Source: Calycina herbarum
Lineage: Eukaryota; Ascomycota; Leotiomycetes; Helotiales; Pezizellaceae
Reading direction: 5' to 3'
Assembly (NCBI GenBank): GCA_001414485.1
Contig: LLEY01000204.1
Location: 32,727-96,726, forward strand
DNA length: 64,000 bases
Below the pieces are notes generated by a model. The model did not search any database, was not told where the DNA came from, and was given only the letters and a program-made list of their open reading frames with translations. The position numbers and the translations under genes were made by a program. Below, one piece after another: positions 1 to 12,093 of the stretch (position 1 is the first letter of the stretch; each line of letters opens with the position of its first letter).

Positions 1-2248
1 AAACCACTTATACGTCTTACAAAGGACAACGTACTCTTTAACTTCAACAAAAGCTTCTAGGACGCTTTTAAGGAGCTGAAAGAATACCTTACAACAGCAC
101 CAGTTCTTCGCTACTACTCTTTAGAGCTTCCTACGATAATCGAGATAGACGCCTCAGACGGGATAATCGCTAGGATACTACAACAACAGTAAGCAGACGG
201 CGAATAGTACCTAGTAGCTTACTTTAGTAAGGTCATATCCTCAGCTAAGTATAATTACAAGATTTATAACAAAGAGATACTCGCAATCGTACGCTCGCTT
301 ACGGAATAGAGACTAGAATTACAAAGCACGTATAAGAAAGTTCGTATTTATACTAACTACAAAGCACTCAAGTACTTTATAACGACAAAGCAGCTCACTA
401 CACGTCAAGCCAGATAGGCTAAAGCTTTAGCCGAATACTACTTTATAGTAATATACCGTTCTAGAAAAGAGAATAGAAAGGCGGACGCTTTAACACGAAA
501 AACAGACGAGTTACAGACTTAGAAGGAGCTAAAAGAACAATACCGAACCTATACGCTCTTAACGAAAGAACAAGTCGATATAGAAACACTTAAAGACCTT
601 AGAGTCGAAATAAGCTCTATTATACTAGCTCTAGTCGACGACGACCACTTCTAGGAGTCTCTTACGCTCTCTAAACGAATCTGTAAAGCAAATAAGGATA
701 CTAAGACACTTCAAGCTTTACGATTATAGGCTAAGAACGACGAAGACTCTCCGTACGTCTTAGAGGAAGACCTACTGCTTTATCGAGGCTGCTTAATAGT
801 ACTAGATATCGATACTTTATAGACAGACCTAATCTGTAAAGCACACGACCAAGTACTGCTAGCCCACCCTAGACGAGACAAGACCTACTAGATCCTTCGC
901 TCGAGATATATCTAGCGAAATATGAAGTCTAATATTACGTAATACGTACGTAACTGTTACGAATGTCGAAGAGCGGATATACTAAGAGATAAGACCCCTG
1001 GTTATCTACACCCACTTCCAGTCCTATTACGTATATAACAACACGTAGCAATAGACTTTAAATCCTTCCTAGCTAATAAGCACAGCTTTAACAACGTATT
1101 CGTAGTTATTAACCGATTATCTAAACAATCCATCTCTATCCCGTACTAAAAGGAAGTAACAGCTAAGCAGATAGCTAGGCTATACTTATAGTACGTATTA
1201 TAATATCACGGAATCCTAGAGAGTATTATCTCTAACAGAGGCTCTTAGTTTATCTCTACCTTCTAGCGAGAATTTACACGAATCCTCAGCGTCCGGCTTC
1301 GACTTTCGACCGCAAATCACGTCTAAATAGACAGACAAACCGAAATTATAAACCAGTACCTAGATCAGCGCTTACAGCCGTACGTAAATTACTACTAGAA
1401 TAATTAGTTAGAGCTACTTCTAATAATAGACCACGCTTAGCTTATACTACCTTATAGTACTATTAGAATATCCTCGTTCGAATTACAAAAGAGCTACTTA
1501 CTAAGAACGTCTTTTAACTAGTATACGCCTAAACCCTCGACTATATAAGAGAGGCTATTATAAGAAGAAGCTACAACAGTTACAAAGACTCTTTAAGAAG
1601 TACTAGACGTCGGCTAAGCAAATATAGTAAAAGCTTAAGAAAAGAAAGAACAGAACGTAAATAGACATAGATAAGAAGTAGACTTTAGAGTTAGTAATAT
1701 AGTTTTTATTACTACAAAGGACTAGAATACGCAAAGACCTAGCTAGAAGTTAGACCACTAGATAGCTAGACCTTTTAAGATTCTTAAGGAAGTTAGCTCT
1801 GCTTTTAGACTCTAGTTACTATCCTCTATTAGAGTCTATCCTGTCTTTGTACTAGAGAAGTTATATAAAGCTTTAGATAATCCTCTGCCTAGACAAGTAA
1901 GTACGCTACCTCTACTGATTATCGTCGACAAAGAAGAAGAATAGGAGGTTAAGGAAGTACTTATAAGTAAGACGCGATAGAAGTCTCTTTACTACCGATT
2001 AAAGTAGAAGGGCTATAACGAGGACCTTGACTAGCACCTAGCTCGCTACGTAGCCTACTCGCTACATATGTTAAAGGAATTCTATTTAACGAATCCAACA
2101 GCTGACGGGCCTCTAAAGGCTCTTCCTTTGTAGCTAGAGGCGTACGAGGCAGGAAGAGACAATTACAGCGAATTAGAGAGTAACGACTCTATAGCTACGG
2201 AAGACAAAGCGGCTTAGTTAGAGAGGGCCCGGTTAAAGGAGAGGGTGG
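1..2248 (+). mobile_element. Ty3/gypsy chromovirus, 3' part of pol (RNase H, integrase, chromodomain), RIP-decayed
   Basis: A retrotransposon polyprotein frame runs from the window edge but is broken by many TAG/TAA codons standing where Trp or Gln is expected. In order: an RNase H-like segment (motif IDASDG, about 130-500), the zinc-binding H2C2 integrase head (HDQVLLAHP to CYEC, about 840-970), the integrase core (IDF, then SNRGS where the second catalytic Asp has become Asn by a G-to-A change, then QTEIINQ, about 1,040-1,360), and a C-terminal chromodomain (KGYNEDLD, about 1,930-2,110). Chromodomain plus integrase identifies the chromovirus clade. Reverse transcriptase and the 5' LTR lie off the left edge. 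A purine-rich tract at about 2,234-2,248 fits a polypurine tract just before the LTR. The element is dead; family assignment is confident. Confidence 0.9.
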
Positions 2249-2431
2249 TATAACAGTCCTAGTCATATACGACTAGATCACGTACTAAGGTTCTACCGAA
2301 GTCTCGCTTAGTATATATAAATAGAGACAGAGCGTACTAACTCTCCTCTTCTCTCTTTAGTTTAGTTTTCTTCGAATATAGGTACTATTCAGCAAGTATC
2401 TCTTTTGGTACATTTGTAAAGGGCTGTCACA
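2249..2431 (+). repeat. 3' LTR of the chromovirus (183 bp)
   Basis: The LTR begins TATAACAGTCC (RIPped from a TG start) directly after the purine-rich tract and ends GGGCTGTCACA. The ends are imperfect inverted repeats, TGTRACAGYCC. A TATA-like stretch near 2,310-2,322 in plus orientation fits a promoter. Beyond base 2,431 the sequence changes abruptly to the integrase frame of an opposite-strand element, which marks the insertion edge. Confidence 0.75.
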
Positions 2432-5400
2432 TCCCCCTCTTTTAGCGTTAGCTCCTAACTACGTCGTTTATTATAGTAGTACGCGTTTCTTTCTATAATA
2501 AACTGTAAATCTTCTATAAGTTCCTTATATAACCCCTTAATTTTCGAGACCTAAATACGAGCAAGTTAGTTGTCGATAGTCGTAGACAGCGGTTCTTAAT
2601 ATACTAATAATTCGTACCTAAAGTTAGTATAGAATAGTATAACAAGTGTTGTTTCTATTACTAAACTATTATAGGTAAACTATACTAAGGGAAGTAGTTC
2701 TACCTAGTTATCTTACTAGTAGTTTATATAACAACGAAGGTATGTTTTAACTACTTAATTTATCTGTTCGTTTCCTCTATTTATTTAAGAGTGAAAAGCT
2801 ATAGAAAGCTTTCTCTTCGCACCTAATCGTTTTATAAGAGTAATCTAAAATTTCAAGATAAAGAGCTTATCTCTATCTAAGAGTATTTCTTTAGATAGTC
2901 TATATTTTAAGACTACTTCTCTAAGGAATATAAATACTAATTCCTTAGCTATACTTAACTCTATATATACTATTAGAATTATATACTTCGTAAGTCGTTC
3001 TATAATAACTAGGATCGAGTTATACTTAACTCCTATTATTAAGTCTTTAGATTTTAGCAGTTTAATAATAAAATCTATAGATATTAATTTCTAAGGTATC
3101 TATAGTATTAGAGTAGTGTTTATCTATTTATAAGGAGTTTAATAGGAAGCCTTATTCCTTAGTAACTATAAGCAGGTATAGTATAGTATTCCTATATAAA
3201 TTCCTTTACATACGAACTAGGAACCTATAATTTCCCTTTTATATACTAATTATAACCTTTATATATATTCTAAATCTTATCTATCTAGATATCGTTTATT
3301 ACTACTATCTTATATATAGTAGGTACTAAGTCTCTATTCTTAAGAGTTTTTAAGATTATAATCTTCTTATACTCTTTATTTCTCTTATATCTAGGTTTTT
3401 AGCTAAGAGTATTAGCTTAAGTATTTAACGTTCCTTTTATATATTAAATAATAATATTAAATCCTTCTAATATCTCTAACTATTTAGCTAAACGTCTTAT
3501 TATAAGTTCCTTAGTTATTATAAACGTACTAAGGTTTTCGTAGTCGGATAAAACTATAACTAGGTATTTTACTAGCTATAAATAAATTCTCTAGTATTTT
3601 AAAGCTAATACTATAGTAAACAGTTCCTTATCAAAGATATTATAGTTTTATTATACTAGGTTAAATATTTTAGAATAATATATAATAAGTATAAGTTTTC
3701 CTTTATTATTTAGTTATAGGTAAATCGTACCTACTACTATATCTAAGACGTCTATTTTAATTATACTAGGTTTATCTATATCGAAATCGTATAGAATAGG
3801 TTTTTCTATAAACTTTACTTTAATTTCCTAAAAAGCATTTTCTACTTATTTATTCTATATAAACTTAATAGTCTTCTTAACTAGTACTAATATTAGTTTA
3901 GTAATCTTTATATAGTCTTATATAAATAGATAGTAAAAGTTTATAAATCTAAGGAAAGACTATATATCTTTTATATTCTCTAGTAACTTCTAGTTTAAGA
4001 TGTTTTAAATCTTTACTAGATCTATCTCTATTTTCTCTAAGCTAAATATCTATCCTAGGAAAAGTATCTAAGTTACTTCGAACTCGTATTTTAAGAGTTT
4101 TAATTAAGAGTTTACTTTTACTAATTATTATAAAACTTCTCTAATATATCCCTTATATTCTTTTTCTTTTTCTAAGAAGATTAAGATATTATCTTAGTAA
4201 TAGATTACTATTACTCTTAGAAGATCTCTTAAAATGTTATTATTTTATCTCTAATATATAGCTAGTATGTTATAAAGTCTAAATAGTATAACTATATATT
4301 TATAAAAGCCTAATAGTAAGGTAAACGCTGTCTTCTATTTATCTCTGACTTTTATTTATATAAGTCTATAAGCGTTTTATTAATCTAGTTTCGTAAATCG
4401 TACTACCTTACCTAACTTATCTTATAAGTATTAGCTAAGTAGTAGCGGATAAGCGTTCTTAACTATAGTGTAAATTACTTCTTAGTAGTTAATATATACT
4501 CTCTTGTCTAGGTTGTCTTTCTTCTTAATAATAAGTATATTTAAGGTAATTAGCAACTTAGATCTTCTAATATATCTCTTCTTAATACCTTCCTTTATAT
4601 AACTTTCTATTCTCTATAGGCTTTTCTAGTTATATAACCGAAGCTTCTACTTTAAGAGGTGATAACCCTCTTTTAATTTAATCTTATAATCTTATAAGTA
4701 ATGTTTTAGTAAAGCTTATAAGTCTTCTAGATTTTTAAACAAAGCCTTAAATTCTCTATACTATATAGGTATTTTATTATCAGCTTTCTTACTAACTTAT
4801 AGAAGACCCTAGACAAGGTGTTCTAGTGCTTTAGAAGAGGTAGCGCTAACCTTGTTCTAGTCTTAAAGTTATAAACATAAACCTACGTATTTATATTAAC
4901 TAAAGGTTATTATTCTAGCCTTCTAGTCTATTTCTAGATTATATTCCTAAATCTATAGTATACTAAGTATTGCTTCTTTACTTCCTATTTTAATAATATC
5001 GAATTATATATCTAAACAATGTCTTTTAATATTAACTTTTACTAAAATAGTTTACTAATTAATAATCCTATTTTAATATATAATATCCGTTTTATCGACT
5101 ACTTCTAATCGATATAGTCTTATCTCTTTAATTAGAACGTTTAGCTTCTCTTAAGCTGTTAGAGAGATAAAGTTACCTATTACTCCTAAGTCTATTATAA
5201 CTTATAACTTCTTCTCTTATATTTCTATAGTTACTATTAACTACCTTTCTTCTAAAGTAGTATTTAACTTTACTTTAACGTATTAGACTTCGAAAGATCG
5301 ATATTCTCGATTATAATTCTTTCTCTTCTTATTCTTATACTATAGAAAGAATCTTACTCTTTCCTTATTAGCGTATACTACCTTATATACTAATCTATAT

Positions 5401-7562
5401 TCTACGATTCCTATAGTTTTAGGAATTCCTCTTATAAATCGTTTTAGCGTTTGTTTATAATTATATTAGATCTATTTATAACTGGTTTCTAAAATAGTTT
5501 CTATAGACTATAGTTCTCCTATATATAGATAATCTAAAGTAGCTCTTAGTATACTTATCTCTAGTTTTATATAATAAACCTTAAATATATAGTCTCTTAA
5601 ATTCTTTTCTCTAATAGTTTAAATCTAGGACTAAGGAAAGAATACTACTCCTTCTTTATCTAATAATACTACTATTCTAGTAGGTTCTAGTAATATTCCT
5701 TTAAACCGCTTCTATAATAACTAGTCTAAGGTTAGACTTAGTTTATATTATATCTATTATACTATTATTTCTTAAACTATTTCTATAAACTATAGTTCTC
5801 CTATTAATAGATAGTATAATTCTTCTAGTTCCGTTTTAGCCTATTTTATAATATCGAGCTCTTTTTATTCCTAGAATAGTATACTAAACAGTTATTATAA
5901 GTCGTATTTCCTAAATACTAACCTATTATTTCTAATTAACATAACTACGATATATCGCTTAAATTCCTTTAGTATAACATCTTTAAGCAGTATCCTAAGG
6001 AAAGGGGTTTTAATTCGTCTCTTAAATCCCGTTAGAGCTTACTATGTCTACGTACTAGTTTTATCTAAAATATTATATATTCTCTATATATCCTCTACTT
6101 TAGAGTAGCTAGGTTTTTTAACTAGTTATTATTCACGTTCTAGTTCTTTCCCTTTAATAGTTTTCTATCTAGTAATTAGACTAACTAGAGTTATTATTTT
6201 AAGGTTATTACTTATAACTATATATATTATTAAGATAGTTAAGTTAACCTCTTATATTATATAAGGACTCTAGAAGTCCGGTTTCTAGTTATCGATATAT
6301 ACCTATCGATTTCCTTATTTAAAGGTTCTAAAAAAAGCTTAAGTTTCTCTAACTTTAGAGTCTTTATTTCTTATTCCTTCTTCTAAACTAGAAGATAAAT
6401 CTAATATTTCTAAAGAACTAGTTAATAGTAGTAATTTATATTCTACTTAAAGAGGTTACTCGGATTCTATTACTAATTATATATTATAATATTCTTTAAG
6501 AAGTAGATCTCTATTATTATTAGTATCTTATATACTACTAATTCCTTTATTATTTTTAATCTAGGTTCTATATCCTCGTACTTTAAGTTCCTTATCTATA
6601 AGTTTAATATAATTAGTTAAAGCTACCTGTTATTAAATAGTAGTATTAATTTGTTTCTTTTCTTTAGAGTCTTTCTTCTTACTATACTTATTTACTCTAT
6701 AACCTAGTAAGCTATAATTATAATATAAGTTCTACTTACGTCAACGATTTCGCTCTTCTTAGGAAAGTCCTTCTTTCTTTAGAAAGGTTTTCTTCTATAT
6801 AACGTTTACCTCCTTATTATGTTTATTAGTATAAGAGTACTTCTACTTTCCTAACCCTTTATTCTTTTCCCTATGTCTAGGGTTACTCCTTCTAAATTTA
6901 TATAAGCGGTTATCTAGCTAGACAACTTCCTTAATTATACCTATAATAGTTAAGAACTATATATTCTATTTAGCTATTTCTTTATAGATATATATCTTTA
7001 ATCCTCTATAAAAGAGTTCTATAGAAGTAATAGTATCCTATTCTAATTTCGTTCTATAACGTTGAAATTCGTTAGTATAATCTATTACTAATCTAGTTTA
7101 GTATAACTTTAAAAGCTTATATATAGCTATTTAGATTATATCAAAGTCTTTAAAGACTTTTCTAATAGTTACCTTAAATCCTCTCTAAGATTTAAATATA
7201 ATCTTAGTTAATTCTATTTTTCTATCTTCTTTCTTATTCTTAAAAAAGTCCTTTAAGTATAGCTAGGCCTATTCTAATACTAATCCTCTAAGGTAGGAGA
7301 TAGCGAAGATAGTTTATAAATTATAATTACCTTCGAACTTATTAGAGTTAAAGTTAAAGTAGATGTCTATCTAAAGAAGGAATAAGTCGAGTTCCTTTCG
7401 CTTCTTATAATACGTATCTAACATCTTAACTTTAATAGATTCAAGTACTTCGACCTTATAGAGCTCGGGGGCGTCTAGTATACTAATATTATCGTCGTTC
7501 CTAGTTAACTGTATACTAGCAGGTGTTCTTTCAGTCACTCTTCTAGATGTTCCTACGACGTT
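2432..7562 (-). mobile_element. Ty3/gypsy element A, gag-pol internal region, RIP-decayed
   Basis: Read on the minus strand from 7,562 downward: a gag region with a degraded zinc knuckle (about 6,690-6,740, Cys changed to Tyr), an aspartic protease motif (DLGVIGNFIS, about 5,170-5,215), reverse transcriptase (KKKDNLDKRVYIN then KTAFTLLLGFYKYIVIPF, about 4,560-4,080), RNase H, and the integrase tail (NAYYYNKRR then LKEGD) which stops at 2,432 where the chromovirus LTR is inserted. Nearly every Trp and many Gln codons are TAG or TAA. Element B at 12,094-13,989 is a second copy of the same gag on the other strand. Confidence 0.85.
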
Positions 7563-8079
7563 GACTCAGCTAGCATTCAGGCTAGCTGCTACGGCGGGGG
7601 TTACTAAGGCTATAGCGACTGAACTTCTAAGCAGGTGCTCAAAGTATAACGAAACTTAAACGAACTAAACAAAGATAACTAAGTCTCGAAGGTTAGTATA
7701 TAGGTAAGAAGTACAGATACGCTAGGTTGTTCACTTAGAAGTGAACTCGTTACTTATATTAAAGATGTTAAATAAGATAATAAGATTAATAACTAAAGTT
7801 AAGTACAAAGCTCCTATCTAATAGCAGACGTGCTAGTCTTTATATAGAACTGTAGTCCTCCGTTCTAATCGCTCTAGTCGCTCGCCCTAATCGCTTTAGT
7901 CGACAGGCGACTCAAGCGACTCAGGCGACTAGGTCACGTGATGTCTCTTATCAAAAGAAATCCATGGATCGCTTAGCTAGTCTAAGGATCCTTCTTCTAT
8001 AAGAGTTTCCGATAGTGCTTAACCTGTTAGAGCGCCGCCTGGTCTTTACTCGTCACATGCTTACACGTGATTCGTAACA
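7563..8079 (-). repeat. 5' LTR of gypsy element A
   Basis: On the minus strand it starts TGTTACGAATCACGTG at 8,079. It aligns over its length with the LTRs at 11,020 and 11,571 on the plus strand, sharing a GAACAACC block and the GAGACTTAGT block. It contains GC-rich AGCGACT-type short repeats at about 7,870-7,930. The inner edge near 7,563 (GTCAA) was set by comparison with the tandem LTR junction and is approximate. Confidence 0.7.
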
Positions 8080-9815
8080 CTTGTCTAAGTCTCTATAGAA
8101 TTCTAGTAGCAGAGGAAGAGATTTCCTAGGTTTATTATCGTTGTAGACTATTTATAAGTAAGCTTCCTTATCCTTCTTTTACTTGTTTATAATCCGTAGA
8201 CAATCGTTCTCTTAGATAGATATTAACTGATTCTGCTACTCTTAAATATATTATAGGAACTAGGTAGATAGCTGATTTAGTATACCGTCTTCTTATAGTT
8301 CTCCTATTGTCTATAAGTTCTATAAATGCTGTGAAATAGCTTGTAAGTTCTAGTATTACTATAAAGGCCTGATATATTCTAGTGTTACTAAAATAGCCTA
8401 ATATATTCTAGTATTACTATAAAGGCTCTTAAGTTCTAGTATTACTAAAATAGCCTAATATATTCTAGTATTGCTATAAAGGCCTGTTATGTTCTAGTGT
8501 TGCTAAAATAGCCTAATGTGTTCTAGTATTACTATAAAGGCCTGTTGTTTTTAGAATCGAATCTAATATTAGAGCTTATAGTAAGTGCTAATGAATTAAA
8601 CTATAGAGGCTGTCTATATATAAGAAGATTCGATTGTCCTTTCTAAGCCAGAGTCCTTACTAACTTATATACTTAGTTAGCTCTTTCTAGAGGGTTCTAC
8701 TAAGAGTACTCTCGAAGGTTCTATTACGTCTATACGTTACTAGAGTACTTCGAGACTTATTCTACGGGTGTAACCCTTGATAATAACTACTCTTATAGAT
8801 AAGGTCTACTACCTTAAAGTTAATACTAGATCTACCTCTTAAGTAGTAGAAATATACGTACGTTATAAATACACTCTTATAGAGCTTAAAGCTAAAAAGG
8901 TTATCTAGTCTTCTAAGAAAACTAGTAAAGTAGAGAATCTACGTACGTTTATAATAGAAGACGACTAGATTATATACGATACCTAAGAGACTGAAATTAT
9001 AGTAAAGCTATATATTAATACTAACTACTTCGAGTCTAAGAAAACAAAGATAAACCTGGTATATCGCGCTACTGCTAGCTAAGCACGTGATTATATTTAC
9101 TTAAAATATAAGTTTAATACTAATAACCGATTTACTACTTATAATAAGATACTAGCTTATCTCTATAATATTATAGTTAGTTCGTATGTTTATAACAAAG
9201 CTTATAAGAAGTACTAAGAGCTACGAATAGCTTAAGAGACGTTCTACGAGTTTCGAGCAAAGTTTTAGAAGCTAGTAGATAAGTCTAAGGCTTTAAACTA
9301 AGACTGAATTAATAACCTTTTTAATAAGCTAACTATTAACCTCTAATAAGCTCTTACCGTTATTAGACTTTAAGCTAAGAAAGACATAGACCTCTTTTAT
9401 ACTTTTACTAGTAGCGTCGACAACGACCTACGAGATATTATAGAAGAAAAGACTAGAAAGCGTATAAGTAAGTATCTACCTACTATAGCTATAGCTACGA
9501 ATACGGCTATAGCTATACGTTCTCTAGAAATTCCTACTCGCGTAGCTAGTACTTACTTCTCTACTAATACGTATTATAACTATAGAGAAGTCGGCTATTA
9601 TATCAAGTCCTGCCTATAGCTAAGAGTCTATAAGAAGGTAGACTTAAGCGAGCTAGAGAAGGAAGAAGAAGCTAGATCTAAGTTAGAAAACGACTATATC
9701 TAAGAGAAGACTCTACTTTAGATAAATATAGAATTAATCTCTCTAAGATTAATCTACGGTTATTAGTTAGTAGAAAAGCGTTTACTTTACCTAGTATAAT
9801 AATAATTAATAGATA
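8080..9815 (+). mobile_element. LTR retrotransposon C: leader and gag, RIP-decayed
   Basis: After a non-coding leader with a 29-bp tandem repeat, a degraded gag-like frame runs from about 8,760 to 9,810. Near 9,560-9,610 lies YYNYREVGYYIKSC, a CCHC zinc knuckle in which Cys and His codons became Tyr codons, as RIP would cause. The frame is cut at 9,816 by a palindromic insertion and resumes after 10,844 as a protease-like segment. No LTR boundary could be set with certainty. Confidence 0.65.
8348..8549 (+). repeat. 29-bp tandem repeat, about seven copies, alternating two subtypes
   Basis: Seven units start with TTCTAGTRTT at 29-base spacing (one unit is 28). Two kinds alternate: one ends CTATAAAGGCCTG and the other CTAAAATAGCCTAA, giving a 58-bp higher-order unit. 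A more degraded unit precedes the block near 8,318-8,347. It lies in the leader or LTR of element C, where subrepeats often occur. Confidence 0.85.
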
Positions 9816-10844
9816 TAACGTGGTTTATTAGCAAGTCGCGTATATTACTAAGTCGCGTACTTTTTTTATATATAAAAAACGTCTGTGCGTAACCGTGCAC
9901 TTTCTTTATTTATTAATATAAAATAGTAAAATTAAAAATTTAGTTTTATTATTATATAAATAAATAGGATTTTAATTTTCAAAAGCTTACTAAGCTTATT
10001 AGCTAATTCGCTTAAAATTACTCTTGTATTTATGTTTTTTTATTTGTTTTCTTAATAACTAAGTAATTATAATTAATAAGCTCTTAAAAATTAAAATCCT
10101 ATTTATTTATATAACGTGTATATATAGCGAACCGGCTAAACAAGCGAACCAGCTAACTGAAAACATATCTAAAATCGCGATTTTAATATTTTAATATCTT
10201 TATAAATTATTAATTAAAAATTTTAAAATTAAAACTTTGATTTTATTACTATATAAATATAAAAGTTATAAAATATAAGACTGAGGCTAATTTATATTAA
10301 AAAGTTATTAAAAGAAGAAGAAAAAAGATAAGATTACAGAGGTGTTTTTAAGCGAATCGCTAAGTAAAATCATATAGCGTCTGAAACTTAGAATTCTAAA
10401 TATATATATAGTAATAAAATCAAAGTTTTAATTTTAAAACTTTTGATTAATAGTTCGTAGAGATATTAAAATGTTAAAATCGCGATTTTAGATATATTTT
10501 CAGTTAGCTGGTTTGCTTGTTTAGCTGGTTCGCTATATATACACGTTATATAAATAAATAAGATTTTAATTTTTAAGAGCTTATTAATTATAATTACTTA
10601 GTTATTAAGAAAACAAATAAAAAAACATAAATACAAGAGTAATTTTAAGCGAATTAGCTAATAAGCTTAGTAAGCTTTTAAAAATTAAAATCCTATTTAT
10701 TTATATAATAATAAAACTAAATTTTTAGTTTTACTATTTTATATTAATAAATAAAGAAAGTGCACGGTTACGCACGGACGTTTTTTGTATATAAAAAAAG
10801 TACGCGACTCGGTAATATACGCGACTCGCTGATAAACTACGTTA
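9816..10844. repeat. 1.03-kb nested palindrome (foldback/MITE composite)
   Basis: The left end TAACGTGGTTTATTAGC pairs with the reverse complement of the right end, and complementarity continues inward almost without break. Within the left arm, about 9,950-10,110 is itself palindromic (ATAGGATTTTAATTTT ends around a core with TTCGCTTAAAATTAC), and its mirror copy sits at about 10,545-10,710. A GCGAACCGGCTAAAC pair comes next, then a central palindrome at about 10,225-10,440 (AAAACTTTGATTTTATTA ends). No open frame of useful length is present. It interrupts the gag-protease frame of element C. Confidence 0.85.
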
Positions 10845-11019
10845 GTATATAAACTACTACTCTTAGTAATCTTAGAGTAAATATATTCTCTTTTATAGAC
10901 GTCTAATTTAGCTATGATTTAGCGAAGTTCTATAAACTTAAAATAAAAAGACTTCTTATATCTATAAAGATTCGCGGATATAATAGAGAGATTAGTAGAG
11001 AAGCTATTTACTATCTCCT
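10845..11019 (+). mobile_element. LTR retrotransposon C: protease segment after the palindrome
   Basis: The frame resumes after the palindrome with LLLLVILE and a segment matching the spacing of the retropepsin DTG region (LQTSNLAMI after RIP). It ends at 11,020, where the first LTR of element B is inserted. The reading is short and heavily mutated, so the domain call rests partly on position after gag. Confidence 0.45.
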
Positions 11020-11570
11020 TATTACGAATTACGAATATATAGTAAGTAGTCTAGACAGCGCTCTAATAGAACAAGGCACGACATCTAGGAAGAGAAGGTA
11101 ACACAGGAGGAAATCAGTAGTATAGAAAGGCATTTGAGGGTTTCAGGATCTCACTGTTGTAAGACTGTTGGAAGTCACGTGTGGTCATGTGACGTGATCG
11201 CTCACATCGCCCTAATCGCCGTAATTGCGAGCGACGCGAGCGATACGAGCGATAAAGGCGATGTACTTAGAAAACGAAGGTTCTATATAAGACTGGCACG
11301 TCTGCTATTAGATAGGAGCTTCGTACTTAACTTTATATATTAATCTTATTATCTTATTTAACATCTTTAATATAAGTAACGAGTTTACTTCTAAGTAAAC
11401 AACCCAGCGTATCTATACTTCTTACTTATATACTAACCTTCGAGACTTAGTTATCTTTGTTTAGTTTGTTTAAGTTTTATTATACTTTAAGCACCTGCTT
11501 AGAAGTTCAGTCGCTATAGCCCTAGTAACCCTCGCCGTAGCAGCTAGCTCGAATACTAGTCGAGTCAACT
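11020..11570 (+). repeat. LTR 1 of gypsy element B (tandem LTR pair)
   Basis: It starts TATTACGAATTACG, the RIPped form of the LTR start seen in element A, and runs to GAGTCAAC at 11,570, where a second LTR begins at once. It is more RIP-mutated than LTR 2. It contains AGCGAT-type repeats (about 11,228-11,260) and the block near 11,395 shared with the other two LTRs. Confidence 0.75.
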
Positions 11571-12093
11571 GTTATAAACCACGGTTGCGTGGTAAGTAGT
11601 CCAGACGGCGTTCTGACAGGACAAGGCATAACATCCGGGAATGGAAGGTAACACAGGAGGAAATCAGTAATGCGGAAAGCATTTGAGGATTTCAGGATCT
11701 CACTGTTGCAATACTGTTGGACGTCACGTGTGGTCATGTGACGTGATCGCCTACATCGCTCTGGTCGCCTTGATCGCGAGCGACGCGAGCGATGCGAGCG
11801 ATGTAAGCGATGCGAGCGATGTAAGCGATGCGAGCGATGTAAGCGATGCGAGCGATGTAAGCGATGCATTTAGAGAAACGAAGGTTCTATATAAGACTGG
11901 CACGTCTGCTATTAGATAGGAGCTTCGTGCTTAACTTTAGTTATCAATCTTATTATCTTGTTTAACATCTTTGATATAAGTAACGAGTTCACTTCTAAGT
12001 GAACAACCCGGCGTATCTGTACTTCTTACTTGTATACTAACCTTCGAGACTTAGTCATCTTTGTTAGTTCGTTTGAGTTTCGTTATATCAACG
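11571..12093 (+). repeat. LTR 2 of gypsy element B, with an internal deletion near its 3' end
   Basis: It starts TGTTATAAACCACGG directly after LTR 1. Compared with LTR 1 and the element A LTR it lacks roughly 80 bases near its 3' end: GTTATA passes straight into TCAACGTCG. It is far less RIPped than LTR 1. Its AGCGAT block has expanded to a minisatellite (11,776-11,866). Confidence 0.75.
11776..11866 (+). repeat. 18-bp minisatellite GCGAGCGATGTAAGCGAT in LTR 2
   Basis: About four perfect 18-base units follow two 9-base GCGAGCGAY units. The same place in LTR 1 and in the element A LTR has only short degenerate AGCGAT/AGCGACT repeats. A Ser-Asp-Ala/Val reading on one strand and an Arg-Ser-His-rich one on the other are by-products of the repeat, not proteins. 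Confidence 0.9.

Noticed and set aside
2432..2452. Purine-rich minus-strand tract next to TGTGACAGCCC, first taken as a polypurine tract and LTR of element A
   Set aside because: The tract translates in frame as LKEGD at the end of the integrase, so it is coding sequence cut by the chromovirus LTR.
8348..8549. Regularly spaced repeats that might suggest a CRISPR array
   Set aside because: The units are directly adjacent without unique spacers, in a fungal retrotransposon leader.
11522..11919. Ser-Asp-Ala/Val-rich and Arg-Ser-His-rich open frames on the two strands
   Set aside because: Both are readings of an 18-bp minisatellite inside an LTR, with no start context or conserved domain.
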